A DNA stretch of 64,000 nt, taken from positions 3,596,001 through 3,660,000 of the forward strand of contig JAUIZM010000016.1 in assembly GCA_030848705.1 (NCBI GenBank). The letters are read 5' to 3'. Under the pieces are notes generated by a model. That model was not told where the DNA came from. It saw only the letters and a list, made by a program, of their open reading frames with translations, and searched no databases. A program made the position numbers and the translations under genes. Positions 20,701 through 32,971 of the stretch are shown piece by piece; the stretch's first letter is position 1, and every line of letters starts with the position of its first letter. This stretch comes from Heracleum sosnowskyi. Taxonomy: Eukaryota; Streptophyta; Magnoliopsida; Apiales; Apiaceae.

Positions 20701-23027
20701 GATCGATTTCAAACTAAACCTATGACTTAAGTAATCGTCGATTAAACATGGACTTAGTATGAGCCTATAACGAGCTAGTAATTCCTTGGTTGTGTTTCGC
20801 TTACGTGTTTAAGCATTGAGTACAAGTGGATTATCCAGGGGATTAATCGTGCGTTTGCTTTGACTTTGTCTAGATTGTTCGGCATCGTCGCGAACCCCTA
20901 TCACTTCTCGAGCATCAGGCAAGTTTACTAACCCTTACTCTATTGTTAGAGTGGGCATATTTTCAAATGTTTAATACTTGTTGATTCAAAAATATATCTA
21001 TACATATATATTCTTTGTTCCAAGTATCGTACAAGTTTTCTCATTCTATGCTTTATTTTAAGTTATAATATTCTGATGATGCATATGGTATATTATGCAT
21101 GCTTTCAAACCTCACGTCGTATATGGATGTGATGGTATAAAAGATATTGAGATTATAGTATATGCATGTGATAGAGGCAAGTTTTCACACCTATGCCTCT
21201 ATAAACTGTTGTGGTGATAAACAAAAGATTTTGAGATATATGCTATGCGTTTATGATTTCGAAAGGATACTTATGGTGCTAAGTAAAAGTTATTGATATG
21301 AGTTGAACTTACAAGCTATGGTTATGGCAATGTTCATAAGCCAATATGTTAAGAAAGATCCCTCAGTAGGGGGTATATATACTCTGTATTTATTCTACGG
21401 ACCGGGAATGGTATCAGTTGTTATCTAGGGTTATATTATTATTATTATTTATTATCCCTTCTTTTGTTAAGAAAGTAATTGAGGATTACTTCTAAATAAA
21501 TATTCTTTATTAAATATAGTTTTCATCAATTATTTAAAGCCCTACTTCTTAAGGAAGTATTTTGTGAAATCTATTCTTTAACCCTAGATAACTAATAAAG
21601 TTTTATTCAGGCAATTATAATATAATTAGAGAAGGCTCCCAAATCTATTTCCCTTTTAAGTCTATATACGGAAAGACTTAAATGTTCGCTCAAACTACAA
21701 GACTCATGGGACCTCTCTCAAGTTTATATGTTTGCTCCAAGTGGACTGCCCGGTCCTAAATCTTTTTGAAACTATTAATTTAACAGCTTCGTATGCTACC
21801 ATCAAAATGATTTTGATTACTTCCTCAAGACTCGAGGAGTAAGATCAGTGGAATCAGTTGTATCCATTAACAAGCGTCAGCTTGGGAAATATGGGTGAAT
21901 TTTCCTTTCCAACCAGATATGACTGCTTTGTGGAGTCGTATACTTGGGGAAAAAGGGAAAGGAACTTTATGTTTCAGTGTTATGGATTTATTCGAACTTG
22001 GAGAATATGTAAGGGATTGAGTAGCGCCGGTCCCCTAAGGGAATTACAATAAGGCCGACGGACTATTGCAACGGGTCTGTTCTTCCCTTAGTTTATCAGT
22101 AAGTGCCCGACCGTAGGATAAGAGGAGAGTAACAGACTGACGGACTATTGCAACGGGTATGTTCTTCCTACCTACAACCGATTGGCGGGGAGGTAAGTCG
22201 GTGTGAGACTGATTATCTTCCCTTCTACGTAGAAAAATAGCAGGGGGATTCGCCTTACGACTGATCATCGTAGGGGTATCCCTGGCGCCCAGAATCTCCA
22301 TGTACAGTTCATCATCCATGAAAGAGCATGTGTTATGCAAGTTTTCAGAAAAAGAATGTTTACTCAAGAGTATTCAAGTTTATTCCAGTATTTGAGTTTC
22401 CAGCAACGGTACTATTTTTGGAATACATTCTGATAAGAAAATGATTTCAGTACCGAGATATTCTGACAAATTATTGTCTTATACCCACATTATTTCTGCG
22501 TTGGATTAAAGGCAGAATTATGCCATACTTTCATTACCTTGCTGAGCTATCGCTCACTCTTGCTATTATTTTATATATATTATATAGCAGCGAAGCAGGA
22601 TGCCAATGGGATGACACATACCTCGCAAGGCGTTTCCATTAAACAGTTTCTAGCAGCGATCCCGAGAGTAGTACGAACCAATTGAATCAGGCTATGACTT
22701 TTGGTATTCAACTTATGTATAGACCTGAATGGTATTATAAGATTGTGAGCATCAGAAGGCTAAGTTGGTAATGTAACAATACTTAGAAATTGTATCAGTA
22801 TCAGATTCAAAAGACATTTGAGTATTGTAATAAAAATTATTTATTACGCAATTGTTGTAGTGTGTCATTTCTGAGACTCTAACCTGTGTGTGTGTGTGTG
22901 AAACATATAATGTGGGGTCATGAGCAGGTGAAATATGAATGGTGTGGGTAATACAGGTAAGGCAAGGAGTACATGGATCGTGACTACCCTAAATCCCGGA
23001 CCTCGGATTTGGGGCTGTTACAATGGC

Positions 23028-24224
23028 TCAACGTTGGTACAGTCGTCTCCCTCCTAACTCTATTGGGTCTTTTAAGGAGTTGAGCAAGGCGTTCATCAAC
23101 CAGTTTGTTAGTGAGAGAGTGCATGAGATGAGTTCAGCATCTTTCATGGAAATTCAACAAGGCAAGAATGAATACTTGAGGGACTACATAAATTGATTTA
23201 CTAGGTAGGCTCTTAATGTCCCGGATCTGGAAGACAAAGTGGCCATGATAGCCCTACAACAAGGAACAACTGACGACCACTTTAAAAGGTCTTTGGCAAA
23301 TCACCCCCCCTGAAAGCATGTTGAAGCTACAAGACAGGGCTAGAAAGTACATTAAAGCTGATGAAAGCATGAGGAAATATGAACCAAATACTAGGGGTAA
23401 TGGAAACGGAATGAAGAGGAAAGAGACTCAAGAGTATGATGCAAGGGACAAGTACCCCAGATCAACAGAGGATTCTGATCCTGCACCAAAGAAGGGTAAT
23501 CCCGGACAAAGATTCACGGAGTATACAAGATTTAATGCTCCTAGAAGTCAAATCCTGATGGACATTGAAAAAGATGTTGATCTCCGATGGCCGAAGCCAC
23601 TGAGGACTGATATGGAGAAAAGAAACAAGAACCAATTATGTTAGTTCCACAAAGAAGTTGGTCATGACACCAACGATTGTAGATAGCCGAAGGATGAAAT
23701 TGAAGTCTTGATCCGAAGGGGAAAACTGGATAAGTTCACCAGGGATGGGAATTGAGGAAACCAAAGAGGAAACTATGACAGAAAGGATAATGATCAAGAT
23801 CGTAATCCTAGACCCCGAGGTCCAGTTATCAACATGATATTTGGAGGACCGACTGCGGCTGGATCTTCCAGGGATTCACGAAAAGCTTATGCTAGAGAGG
23901 TAATAATGACTGTTGTTGGAGAAGCACCGAAGCGGGCCAAAACAGAAGTTGCCATTAGCTTCGATGATTCTGACCTAGAAGGGGTAAAATTTCCTCATGA
24001 TGACCCATTGGTCATCACACCTGTGATAGGCAATTCTGAAACCAAGAGAGTTCTGGTTGATAATGGAGCTTATGTGGGTATCTTATTCCACGATGCTTTC
24101 ATCAAGATGGGATATACTGACTCACAGTTGACACCCTCAAACATGCCTATTTACGGATTCAATGGAGTTGAATCAAAGGTAGAAGGCACAATCTAGCTCC
24201 GCATGACTATAGGGCAGGGCTCGA
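23028..24224 (+). pseudogene. gypsy gag 3' part and protease (unit 1)
   Basis: It continues gag after the nested LTR: QRWYSRLPPNSIGSFKELSK, a basic linker, a damaged zinc knuckle (HDTNDC near 23665), then INMIFGGP, and the protease with VLVDNGAYVGILFHD, where DNGA replaces the usual D-S/T-G as in Tat-type elements. The protease ends at MPIYGFNGVESKVEGT. Stops occur at 23194, 23203, 23641, 23683 and 24196, and a 1-bp change in a C run at 23306-23312 shifts the frame. The sequence then joins LTR sequence at about 24225. All of reverse transcriptase, RNase H and integrase has been lost. Confidence 0.85.
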
Positions 24225-24384
24225 AGACTTATCCGTCAAGGAAGTGATGATATTTATCCACCGTCAAGGATAAGATTTATCGTTTAAGGAAGTGATAATA
24301 CTTATCCACCGTCAAGGATAAGATTTATCCTTCAAGGAAATCAATACTTATCCACTAGGCTTCTAAAAGCCTATATAAAGGGTC
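24225..24384 (+). mobile_element. Truncated gypsy LTR joined to protease (start of unit 2)
   Basis: GACTTATCCGTCAAGG matches the LTR at 1715 and continues collinear with unit 1. The left part of the LTR and all of pol are missing. The same joint is at about 49430. It marks the boundary between tandem units. Confidence 0.8.
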
Positions 24385-24810
24385 AATACTTATTCACCGT
24401 CAAGGATGAGACTTATCCTTTAAGAAAGTCAATACTTATCCACCGTCAAGGATTAGACTTATTTCTGTTACTCGGTCTATTTCCTTGAGGGCAATTCAGT
24501 CTTATTCTTTTTGTACGCGTATTATACATATATGTGATACATATACTTTACCAATTTATTAAACTCCTTTCACTGCACTTCCCCCCCTTTCATCACTTTC
24601 ACGCCAATTGAGTTCTCCCGCTGCATTGCTGACAATGGTGTGGTTTCGAAGAGATCCGAATGACAAAGACATTTACAAACCTAAATGAATGTCGCAGTTA
24701 TGGAGGTAAGCTCTGTCACTTTAAATTAAATTAGGGTTTGAACCGTTTGTATACGAAATTAGGGTTTTTTTATGGTTATATGTTTTTTGTGTTTAGGAAC
24801 TTAGGGTTTT
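24385..24810 (+). other. Leader-like segment with intron, unit 2
   Basis: Copy of 1876-2301. The intron is 24706-24796 (GAG|GTAAGC to GTTTAG|GAAC). Confidence 0.5.
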
Positions 24811-26160
24811 GGTATTAGTATTCCCTTACATCCCTTTCATTAAAGTTTCGTGTGAAATTGGCAAGCTGACCAGGTCACCTACATGTATTTTAAAAGTATC
24901 ATTCAAATTCGAATTTTTAAAACCTCGCAATAATTTCCTTTTCAAAATTTCAAATGTGGTGAACAACTTCATTCAGCTTGCACGCTTAAAATTAGGGGTG
25001 ACAAAATCAGACCCGACCCGACAACCCGACGCGAATTCGACCCGAAGAGTACGAATTCGGGTTGGAGTTTTTCGGGTTCGGGTTGATTTTGGGTTGACCC
25101 AAAACTGACCCAAAAAATTCGGGTCATTTTCGGGTTAATTTCGGGTTACCCAAAACTTACCCGAAATTACCCGAAATAATATTTATAATATAAAATGAAA
25201 TATATTCTGAAAATACCTATATTTTATATTATTTTTGTATTATTTGTTATTTAAATTAATATATATTCTAATTCAATAATATTAAAATTAATTTATATGA
25301 TCAAAATATAATTTATTTATTATTTATAATATATAATTTATATTTATTAAATAAATAATTATTATTTCGGGTTGGGTTCGGGTTACTCATAAATTTTCGC
25401 GTTGGGTTCGGTTGAGTATTCTGACCCATTAAAATTTCGGGTCGGGTTCGGGTTGGGTCAAATTTGTGACCCGAGTCTGTCAACCCGACCCGAACCCGAC
25501 CCGCAACCCGAAATTGCCAGCCCTACTTAAAATATCCTCGAGCTCTATATGTGGACATGTATATTACTGTGATAATAATTGTTTTGCCAATCAAGCGTAA
25601 ATTATGAGTCACAACTTAAAATAATTCTATTATATATTACAGTAAAGATAATTTGATTTACAATGACAATACAAACATACATTTTATCATCAATATTATA
25701 GTACACTAATATTCTTTGTATCAGCATTTGTTTTCTCAAACCAATAATTTGCCAATAATTTGGTACAATCTGTGTATCAATTAATTTTTTCTCAAAATTA
25801 TTTAATATACAACTATTCAATTATAGCATCAAATATATTAAATTAATCTAATAATATTTACATTATTAATTTAAATTTCAAAACAAATTAAACTCAAAGA
25901 AATCACCATTCAATTTCTATTACTTTTACATATAACAAGTACTATCTTTGAATGATTTACATTGATACTCATAAATTTTGAGCAAGTGTTGACATAAATC
26001 TTTACCTAGCGAAAGTTCCATTAATTCAACATCAAGGTTTGGTTGTTATCCAAAAAAGGGAAAAAAGGGAAAGAAGAAGAAAAGAAATTTACTGCAACTT
26101 TGCTTTCTCTCCAATTGATGCAAACATTTAATTAATTAATAAATTTTTTGCTTCAATATT
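24811..26160 (-). repeat. Inverted coiled-coil gene intron/3' region, unit 2
   Basis: It is collinear with 2302-3632 and continues into the coiled-coil exon on the minus strand. It carries the hAT MITE at the orthologous place. Confidence 0.8.
24993..25525. mobile_element. hAT-type MITE, copy 2
   Basis: Same 533-bp element as at 2484. It starts TAGGGGTGACAAAATC and ends GAAATTGCCAGCCCTA, flanked by CTTAAAAT at 24985-24992 and 25526-25533. Confidence 0.92.
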
Positions 26161-26287
26161 TCTTCAATATGAAGTTTTAATGTTGCTGATGAAATAAAAA
26201 CACTTAAATTATGGCAGAATCAGTAAACAAAACTTATGTTATTTCCCCATAAATGAAAATTGGAATTACAACAAATCCAATAGACAA

Positions 26288-26545
26288 TCAAAGTCTTAAG
26301 GAAGCAGCAGTTTCTTCAAACTCCCTCTTCAAATTGCTGATTTTCTGTTCGATTTCTCTTTTGGTATTTTTCACAGATGCAATAGCGTCCATCTTCTCAC
26401 GCAAGAGGCGTACCGGCCTGCTCATCTATCCTGGCAAGTTCCTCCTCAAGGTTCTCCTCAATTGTGTCCTCCAGCGGTTCCTTCTTCATTGCCCACTTCT
26501 GATCTTTTAAAATAGAGTCTTTACCAGTGGCCTGCTCACCCAAGT
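26288..26545 (-). pseudogene. Coiled-coil gene, broken minus-strand copy (unit 2)
   Basis: Read on the minus strand, it matches the coiled-coil ORF from GKDSILKDQK to the TGA. The ATG and first codons are replaced (leader joins GAGCAGGCCACTGG), and a 4-bp CCGG insertion in GAGCAGGCCGGTACGC shifts the frame before LLREKMDA. Both defects are shared with the copy at 51.5 kb, so they predate the unit duplication. Leader and promoter relics follow to about 26700. Confidence 0.75.
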
Positions 26546-26700
26546 GTTTGAGGTTCACTTGTACGTACCGCCTTTTATAGCCCGTTAAACAAGGGTTTGT
26601 ATAGGATATGCCAATCATAACCCTGGGCCTATGTAAGTACCTTTAGGGCTTTATTTTTACCCAATGGGGTCGAATTTAAAAGTAAGGTTGGGGGAATTCT
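26546..26700 (-). promoter_or_regulatory. Promoter relic of the broken coiled-coil copy
   Basis: The minus strand carries the same GGGCTATAAAAGGCGGTACG TATA region and GCCCAGGG box as the plus-strand genes. It would transcribe toward lower coordinates. Confidence 0.5.
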
Positions 26701-27600
26701 GCCCCTAATATTTTTTTAAAATTAGTAAAATGTGTGAAATTTGGGGCCCAAAATGTGTGAAACTATTCTAAACTCTTTAGACCGAATTATTTATTTATTT
26801 ATTTTAAAACCTATTTTAATACTTTTAATTATATAATTTTTTTTACATAATTTAACATGCCTATTTTTTTAAACAAATACAATTAATAAAATATTAAAAC
26901 TTAAAAAATAAAATAATAATTATTAAAACAATTCGTGCATAGCACGTGTTTTAAATTAGTATTATTAAAGACGGAACATTTTGTTCCGCTGGTCGGTGTA
27001 GCTTTTCGATACTTAGTGTTTTTACTTAATTACTGTTACTTATATATAAAATTCCCTCCTTTTTCAAAATAATCACGGACAATTAACTTTTTTCAATTAA
27101 AACACATGTTACATTTTTCTAGGGTATAATAATAATATATAATATATATAATATATGAGTCGAAAATTGAAACAACAAAACTATAGTAACTTTATTCTTT
27201 CAAAAAAATTTGATACTAATTTTTAAATTTTATGGCTTAAGTGTCGCCATCACAAATAATATTGACATATGTATATATCAGACAATGACAAAGAAGTGAC
27301 AAAGATGAAAAGTATTTTTTTATCGTGTAGACTTGAATATTAATGTTTTAATTGTGTATCTGCAACACGAAAAGTCAAAAAAATAATAAAATAGTTTGTA
27401 AGACAAAAGTGAAAACTAACAATATAATTTTTAGAAGATTGGTGAAAGTAGAGAATTGGACAAAACAAAAATAATTTAAAAACAACATAAAATTCTACTA
27501 TGTGATATAAGAGTTTGGCATATAATAATTTTATTACATGAAATAGGTATAATATAATTTATTTTAAATCAGATAATTATATTTAAAAAAAATAACAAAT
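26701..27600. other. AT-rich stretch with Helitron-like 3' end relic
   Basis: No gene is seen. At 26933-26945 the hairpin CGTGCATAGCACG is followed by TGTTTTAAATTAG|T (ending 26959), a degenerate version of the plant Helitron end (hairpin plus CTRR-T). The rest is A/T-rich and shared with 51.9-53.5 kb. Confidence 0.4.
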
Positions 27601-28319
27601 TAGGGGTGAAACCAAAAAAAAATGTTCCAACGAAATTTAATATAAAAGGGGGTTTTACTTATTAATAAAGGTTATAGATTTTGTTATGGAAGCCGGTTGT
27701 GCTTTGTAAATCTGAAGCAAGGAATAATATATATTTTATGTACACCAAGAAATGTACAACAAGAACATGAGCAAGGAGATGAATTGCAAATAATTTACCA
27801 CGCTGTGGATAAGACACGGCAAGATGCAACCAATTAAAATTTAGGTATAACTTCTTGTCCTCTTTGTATAGTAATGTGTACATTAAATTCAAACAGCAAT
27901 CCATGTGCTTCCTCGTAAGCCAATTAAAGTGTAACACATGACAATGAAAAATTGGTTTATTTTAAAATTTACAATTTTCAACCACATTTCGTTAAAAATT
28001 AAAACACATCTAAATTCAATTTGAATTTAACTAAATTCAACTGAATTGAGTTGAATATACTATATTTGATTGAATTTGACTGATTTTTTTTTCCTCTTCA
28101 TTATTGTTTTTTTAATTTTTCTATTGAATGTAATATGTCTTCCTAATATTCTCATATTTGTTCTTTGTATTTTTTTTCAAACTAATTAGATATGTATTTA
28201 ATTTTTTTTAAAAAAAAATTAATGAATTAAAACTGAACATTTCCTAATCTTATTATTTACTTTTTTGTACAATCTAAATTTTAACATAGAACATATGTTA
28301 TCCTTATATATATATATAT
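27601..28319 (+). other. AT-rich stretch related to the coiled-coil 3' tail
   Basis: Positions 27690-27840 resemble 4760-4890 (GCTTTGTA..AATATATATTTTATGTAC..CCAAGA, then GATGAATTGCAAATAATT). The remainder is low complexity, ending in (TA)n at 28306-28320. No coding sequence is supported. Confidence 0.45.
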
Positions 28320-29270
28320 ACACACATTTCGTGATGTGTGCATCATTTAACTAATTAATAACATTATCTAAAAACTATAACGGTTTATCGATACTGTTTT
28401 AGGCGAATATTGACTAAGGAAATAATGGGGTTAACAACCCTTATGTCCGGATATTTCGAGGATTGATACCTATTTTTGGGCACATAATAACTATCAAGAA
28501 TGAAGATTTATTGAAGACTTATTATCGAAGAACTTGATTGTGCATATCTGGTGAGTTAGACTCGTCAGGAAATCATCAATCTATATGTTGAAGGCCCGAT
28601 TCTGCATTCAAATAAGTTATCCTTATTGGGGGATCATGGCTTGTCGATAGGCACTTGGGGTCTAGTCATGTATTCTAGCAAGTTATCATTGTTGGGGGAT
28701 TATGATACACCATGCGTGACATTCACTTTGAAGAACTTGTCATGTAGTCTGGTGGGTTAGCCTCATGGGGGGTAAAGATCCACTTATGCATTTGGAGTAT
28801 GTCATGACTTTTTCATGCATCTAATGACTGATGGAATAGTTGATAGTGGTTGATGTTAGCTCCAATGGTTAGGGCTAATGTTGCATCCGTGAAGTCACAG
28901 TTGTAGTTGAGCGTTCGGGTCATTGGCTAGGCTTCATTGCATGGGCTCTCTTTAGTGGGTTTTGCACTCGTGATGGGTTGGTAATTTGTACCACCGACCT
29001 AACTTTGTGGGGTTGGGCTTCGCACATGCAACCCTGTAAATAGGGATACGTTGGCACATTGTGAGGGGTTGGAAGACAAGTTTTTATCGAGCCACCACCA
29101 TAAAACCCTTGCAATCTCAGCCCCCTTTCATCACAAGGTCCACACTCCGGTGACTTTTCCGACGACAAACCACCGTGATAAATCTTGATTCTATAATTCC
29201 GTGTTAAACAGATACCTCAAATCCTTAATCTAAATCCCCTAAACCCCTTATTTTATTACACTAACTCGTT
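28320..29270 (+). repeat. Degenerate LTR-like repeat, shorter copy
   Basis: Collinear with 9325-10720 but missing the central CGAAGGCC repeats (jump near 28525) and a piece near 29035. It keeps TAGGGATACGTTGGCACATTGTGAGGGG. It shows that the block upstream of each coiled-coil gene was duplicated together with the gene. Confidence 0.6.
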
Positions 29271-29901
29271 TTGAAGCGACTTAACAAGAATTTTTTGATT
29301 TTCTGACTTTAATTTTCTTAAAATATTTAATTTAATATTATGTGTTTTCCCGGTGCTCTCATAATTTTTTTTGTATATTTTCAAATTAAATAGATACTTA
29401 TATATCAATTTTTTTTTGAAAGTATGCAATGAATAAAAAGTCAACATTCTTTTATCATATGAATATTTTTATAAAATAAATAAATTTGTACATATGATGA
29501 ATGTTATCCATCTATTTACAAATACTTTTTCATGATATGCACACATTTAAATATTTAATAAAAAATTTCCAAAAATTCTGAAAGTAATAAATTGAACTGA
29601 ATTCGGTCACATTTATTAAATTCAACTAAATGCGGTCTAAATAATTTAGAATAGTTTCACACATTTTGGGCCACAAATTTCACACATTTTACTAATTTAA
29701 AAAAAATATAAGGGGCTGAATTCCCCTAACCTTACTTTTAAATTCGACCCCATTGGGTAATAATAAAACCCCAAAGGTACTTACATAAGCCCAGGGTTAT
29801 GATTGGCATTTCCTATACAAACCCTTGTTTAATGGGCTATAAAAGGCCGTACGTACAAGTGAACCTAAAACACTTGGGTGACGGTAATGAGCATTTAGAG
29901 A
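29271..29901 (+). promoter_or_regulatory. Upstream region and promoter of coiled-coil gene copy 2
   Basis: AT-rich upstream DNA is followed by GCCCAGGG (29790) and TATAAAA at 29838-29844. The TATA context is shorter than in copies 1 and 3 (GGGCTATAAAAGG). Confidence 0.55.
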
Positions 29902-30135
29902 ATGGCGGCCGCTGGTAAAGACTCTATTTTAGAAGAGCAGAAGTCGGCAATGAAGAAGGAACAGCTGGAGGACACAATTGAGGAGGAACTTGCCAGGATA
30001 GATGAGCAGGTACGCCTCTTGCGTGAGAAGATGGACGCTATTGCATCTCTGAAAAATTCCAAAAGAGAAATCAAACAGAAAATCAGCAATTTGAAGAGGG
30101 AGTTTGAAGAAACTGCTGCTTCCTTAAGACTTTGA
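29902..30135 (+). CDS. Short coiled-coil protein, copy 2 (77 aa)
   Basis: Same family and same start context (GAGAATGGCGGCC) as copy 1. It begins MAAAGKDSILEEQKSAMKKE and is four residues shorter because one acidic repeat is missing (TIEEELARIDEQ instead of TIEEKLEEELSRIDEQ). Two residues near position 11 differ (EE for KD). The differences keep the frame open, as would be expected for a coding sequence or a recent copy. Its intron and 3' region are split by the 5.6-kb CACTA element at 30572. The function is unknown. It is a predicted soluble coiled coil. Confidence 0.55.
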   Translation: MAAAGKDSILEEQKSAMKKEQLEDTIEEELARIDEQVRLLREKMDAIASLKNSKREIKQKISNLKREFEETAASLRL

Positions 30136-30571
30136 TTGTCTATGGGATTTGTTGTAATTCCAATTTTCATTTATGGGGAAATAACATAAGTTTTGTTTAC
30201 TGCCATAATTTAAGTGTTTTTATTTCATCAGCAGCAATAAACCTCATATAGAAGAAATATTGAAGCAAAAAATTCATTAATTAATTAAATGTTTGCATCA
30301 ATTGGAGAGAAAGCAAAGTTGCAGTAAATTTCTTTTCTTCTTCTTTTCCTTTTTTTTCTTTTTTCGAGAACAACCAAACCTTGTTGTTGAATTAATGGAA
30401 CTTTGGCTAGGTAAATATTTAATTATGTCAACACTTGCTCAAAATTTATGAGTATCAATGTAAATCATTCGAAGATATTACTTGTTATATGTAAAATTAA
30501 TAAAAATTGAATGGTGCTTTTTTTGAGTTTAATTAATTTGTTTTGAAATTTAAATTAATTATGTAAATATT
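30136..30571 (+). repeat. Intron-like region of coiled-coil gene 2, up to the CACTA insertion
   Basis: Collinear with 11564-11975. The break at ATGTAAATATT matches the uninterrupted ATGTAAATATTATTAG at 3951 and 11970, which proves the insertion. Confidence 0.8.
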
Positions 30572-31292
30572 CACTACAAGAAAAACGGCCATTTCCTACC
30601 ATTCAATTGGTTGGAAATGACCACATTTTGGTCGGAAATGGAATCAATTCCAACCACACCCGTTGGTTGGAATTGCTCAAGTCGGAAATGCTTAATGGTA
30701 GGAATTGCTAGGTTATTTCTAAAAGGCGCCACATGCCAAGTGGCTGCCCATGTGGCTTGCCACATGGGCAGCCACTTGACATGTGGGGCCTTGACACATC
30801 ACTTGACACGTCAAGAGCCACGTCAGCTTAAAGGGGTCCCCCAATGTTGACATGTCATCCACATGTCAAGTGGGACCAGTCCAAGTCATTTTTGCCACAT
30901 CACATTTGACTTCAGTCAAGATCTATTTCCTACCAATTTCTAATATGTCAATTGGTTGGTTTTATATCAGAAACCATGTAAATTAGCATTTCCTACCAAG
31001 CATTTCCTACCATTCTGGGTTTCGAATGGTAAGCTTGGTAGGAAATGTGCAGATTTGGTAGGAAATGGTGGCTTTTCTTTTTGAAAAATTCTTTTTGTTT
31101 TGGTCATTTCGTGTACAAACAATTGTACAATCCACAATCCACATTCATCAAAATCAATCATAACATCCAAACTAAATAATACACTATAAATACAATGACT
31201 TGTAACTAAAATTACTTGCAATTAGATTAAAACATCCAACAAGTTTCCAACAACTTCATTATACATCCAACTAAAATTAAGAGTTTTAAGGT

Positions 31293-31495
31293 TTAATCTT
31301 CCTCACTATCCGAGTATTCACCTTCAGATTCACCATCTCCACCTTCCAAATCTCCTTCTGCATCTTCCATTGCACATGCACCTTCCATTGCACAAGTGTT
31401 ACCTTCACAATCAGCCTCAACATCGCCTTCATCGTCGGAAATGTTCGTCACATCGTCCTCCTCATCGAAACTATCACCCATGACCTACCACTAAA
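31293..31495 (-). CDS. Acidic C-terminal exon inside the CACTA element
   Basis: On the minus strand an acceptor-like T-rich stretch ending TTATTTTAG (about 31496) opens an exon with MGDSFDEEDDVTNISDDEG, continuing almost wholly Asp, Glu, Gly and Ser to EYSDSEED and a stop. It contains a short internal repeat (CAMEGACAMEDAEG). The visible ATG (31481) may be internal to an exon. It could be the tail of an element-encoded protein or a captured host exon. There is no identification. Confidence 0.4.
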
Positions 31496-32492
31496 ATAAC
31501 ACAAAAACACATAAGTGACATACACATCAAGGTAAAATAATACTAAAGACGTAAAACCACTTGAAAGGAATTTACGTCTTTCGCCTTGGCTTGATACACA
31601 CAAACATTGCCATTAACAAGATATAAAATCACATCTAGATGTAAAATTAACAACAATAATTCAACAATTATATTGCTTGAATAAAATTTACCAAGAAAAG
31701 ACATCTGAAAGTTAGTTGCAGGTTTTACACAATTCACGTACAAAACTTAAAATAATTTGTAATATGAAAAGATAAATAAAAATGCATAGAACTCATACCA
31801 GTTTTGTCAAAGCGTTAACCGAGACGCAAAACCTCAAGAATTAATTTTAAATAAGGATATAGGAATGTTCAGAAAAAATAATCCAATGTAAATTAATTTT
31901 TGAGGTCGTTCGATTTAAGAGGGCTCTCTTTTAAAACTTGGCAAATACATGTACGATATGCGTGATATTCAGAAGACGAGGATAAAAAACACATAAACAC
32001 ACACACAGATTTATGTATTCCAATAGACATGTATTCTGTAGAAAGGAAAATAAAGATACATATAAGAAATTATATATTACTCAATTTGATTCACATACCT
32101 ATCTAGCTATATCAGAACTTCTTATAAGTTGATTAATAATAATTAATGACAACCTGCAAGTCAATATTTATGCATTATAAAACATGCATACTGACTTCAC
32201 TTAAACAGTCAAATGAAACTAAAAATAACATAATTATGTTGTTTTTACTCATTCTATGTTGTTGTCGTTGCATTGTCATACAGAAAAACAGTGTTATAAA
32301 ATTGTGTCTTTGAAACATTAATTCATCTTTTACCATTACAATCATATAGGCATACTGTCTAGCAGCAGTCACTACATAAAGTTTTGATTTGTAAGTGTTC
32401 CGCGATTTTCAAACACTACTTGCCAAATGAAAAATAGAAAAAGAGATGCAAGATTGGGAACATAGGTAGAAAAATAATAGATAGTGATTCAC

Positions 32493-32687
32493 CTGCAAAA
32501 AGAAACCATTAGAAGCCTTGATCTTAACATAATTTGCATTATCAGAATTTCTGACAATCTGGAAAATCTGGGATTCACCAGGTACAGTTGTAGTAGCCAA
32601 TACAACATTGTTTGCATCCTTGTCTACGCCAATGAATTGCTTGTTGAACACCCTCAGCTGATAACTAGTCTCATTTATCCTCAATGC
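32493..32687 (-). pseudogene. Captured exon: fascin-like domain of a glucan 1,3-beta-glucosidase-type gene
   Basis: Between an acceptor (ATACAAACAG) and a donor (TTGCAG|GTGAAT), a 65-codon open exon includes ALRINETSYQLRVFNKQFIG and later FQIVRNSDN and VKIKASNGFFLQ. This is the pattern of the N-terminal beta-trefoil/fascin-like domain of plant GH5 glucan 1,3-beta-glucosidase-like proteins (RINET..FRVFNKQF..G, GE..F.IVR, ..NG.FLQ). The hydrolase catalytic domain is absent. The family match is from memory and should be confirmed by a protein search. Confidence 0.7.
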
Positions 32688-32971
32688 CTGTTTGTATACG
32701 ATCATGAAAGCAATTAATATTTAAATAAGTATGTTAAACTGAACTTTAACAACCGAATTGTGTGTAAAATGACATTGAAATCAATAAAAGCAGGGGGGGA
32801 GAGGAGACAAGTAACACTATTAGATAATCTCCAGATACGCAATTAGTCCTCTGTTTAAACATTACTAGGTTCTTTATTGATTTCAGCGGATTAAATCTGT
32901 TAGGGATTAAAAGAGTTAATTGGTCAAACGTCCGGTAAACATAAGAATCATACAATACTTAAGTTACGTAC

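Larger units (their letters stand above)
15995..23022 (+). mobile_element. Large solo LTR (about 4.2 kb) inserted in gag, split by a CACTA element
   Basis: The LTR starts TATAA at 15995-15999, where TA is probably a mutated TG, and resumes TAATAACCCAAATTTTTGG after the nested element at 18812. It ends GGGGCTGTTACA at 23022. No gag-pol lies between, so it is a solo LTR. Features such as TTGCTGAGCTATCGCTCACTCTTG near 22540 are typical of long LTRs of chromovirus (Tekay/Del) elements. That lineage is an inference. It includes a duplicated GACGGACTATTGCAACGGGT near 22057 and 22139, and a (GT)n run at 22884-22900. Confidence 0.82.

Noticed and set aside
32746..32955. Minus frame between the captured glucanase-type exons
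   Set aside because: It lies in the intron between the two exons and ends without recognisable motif.
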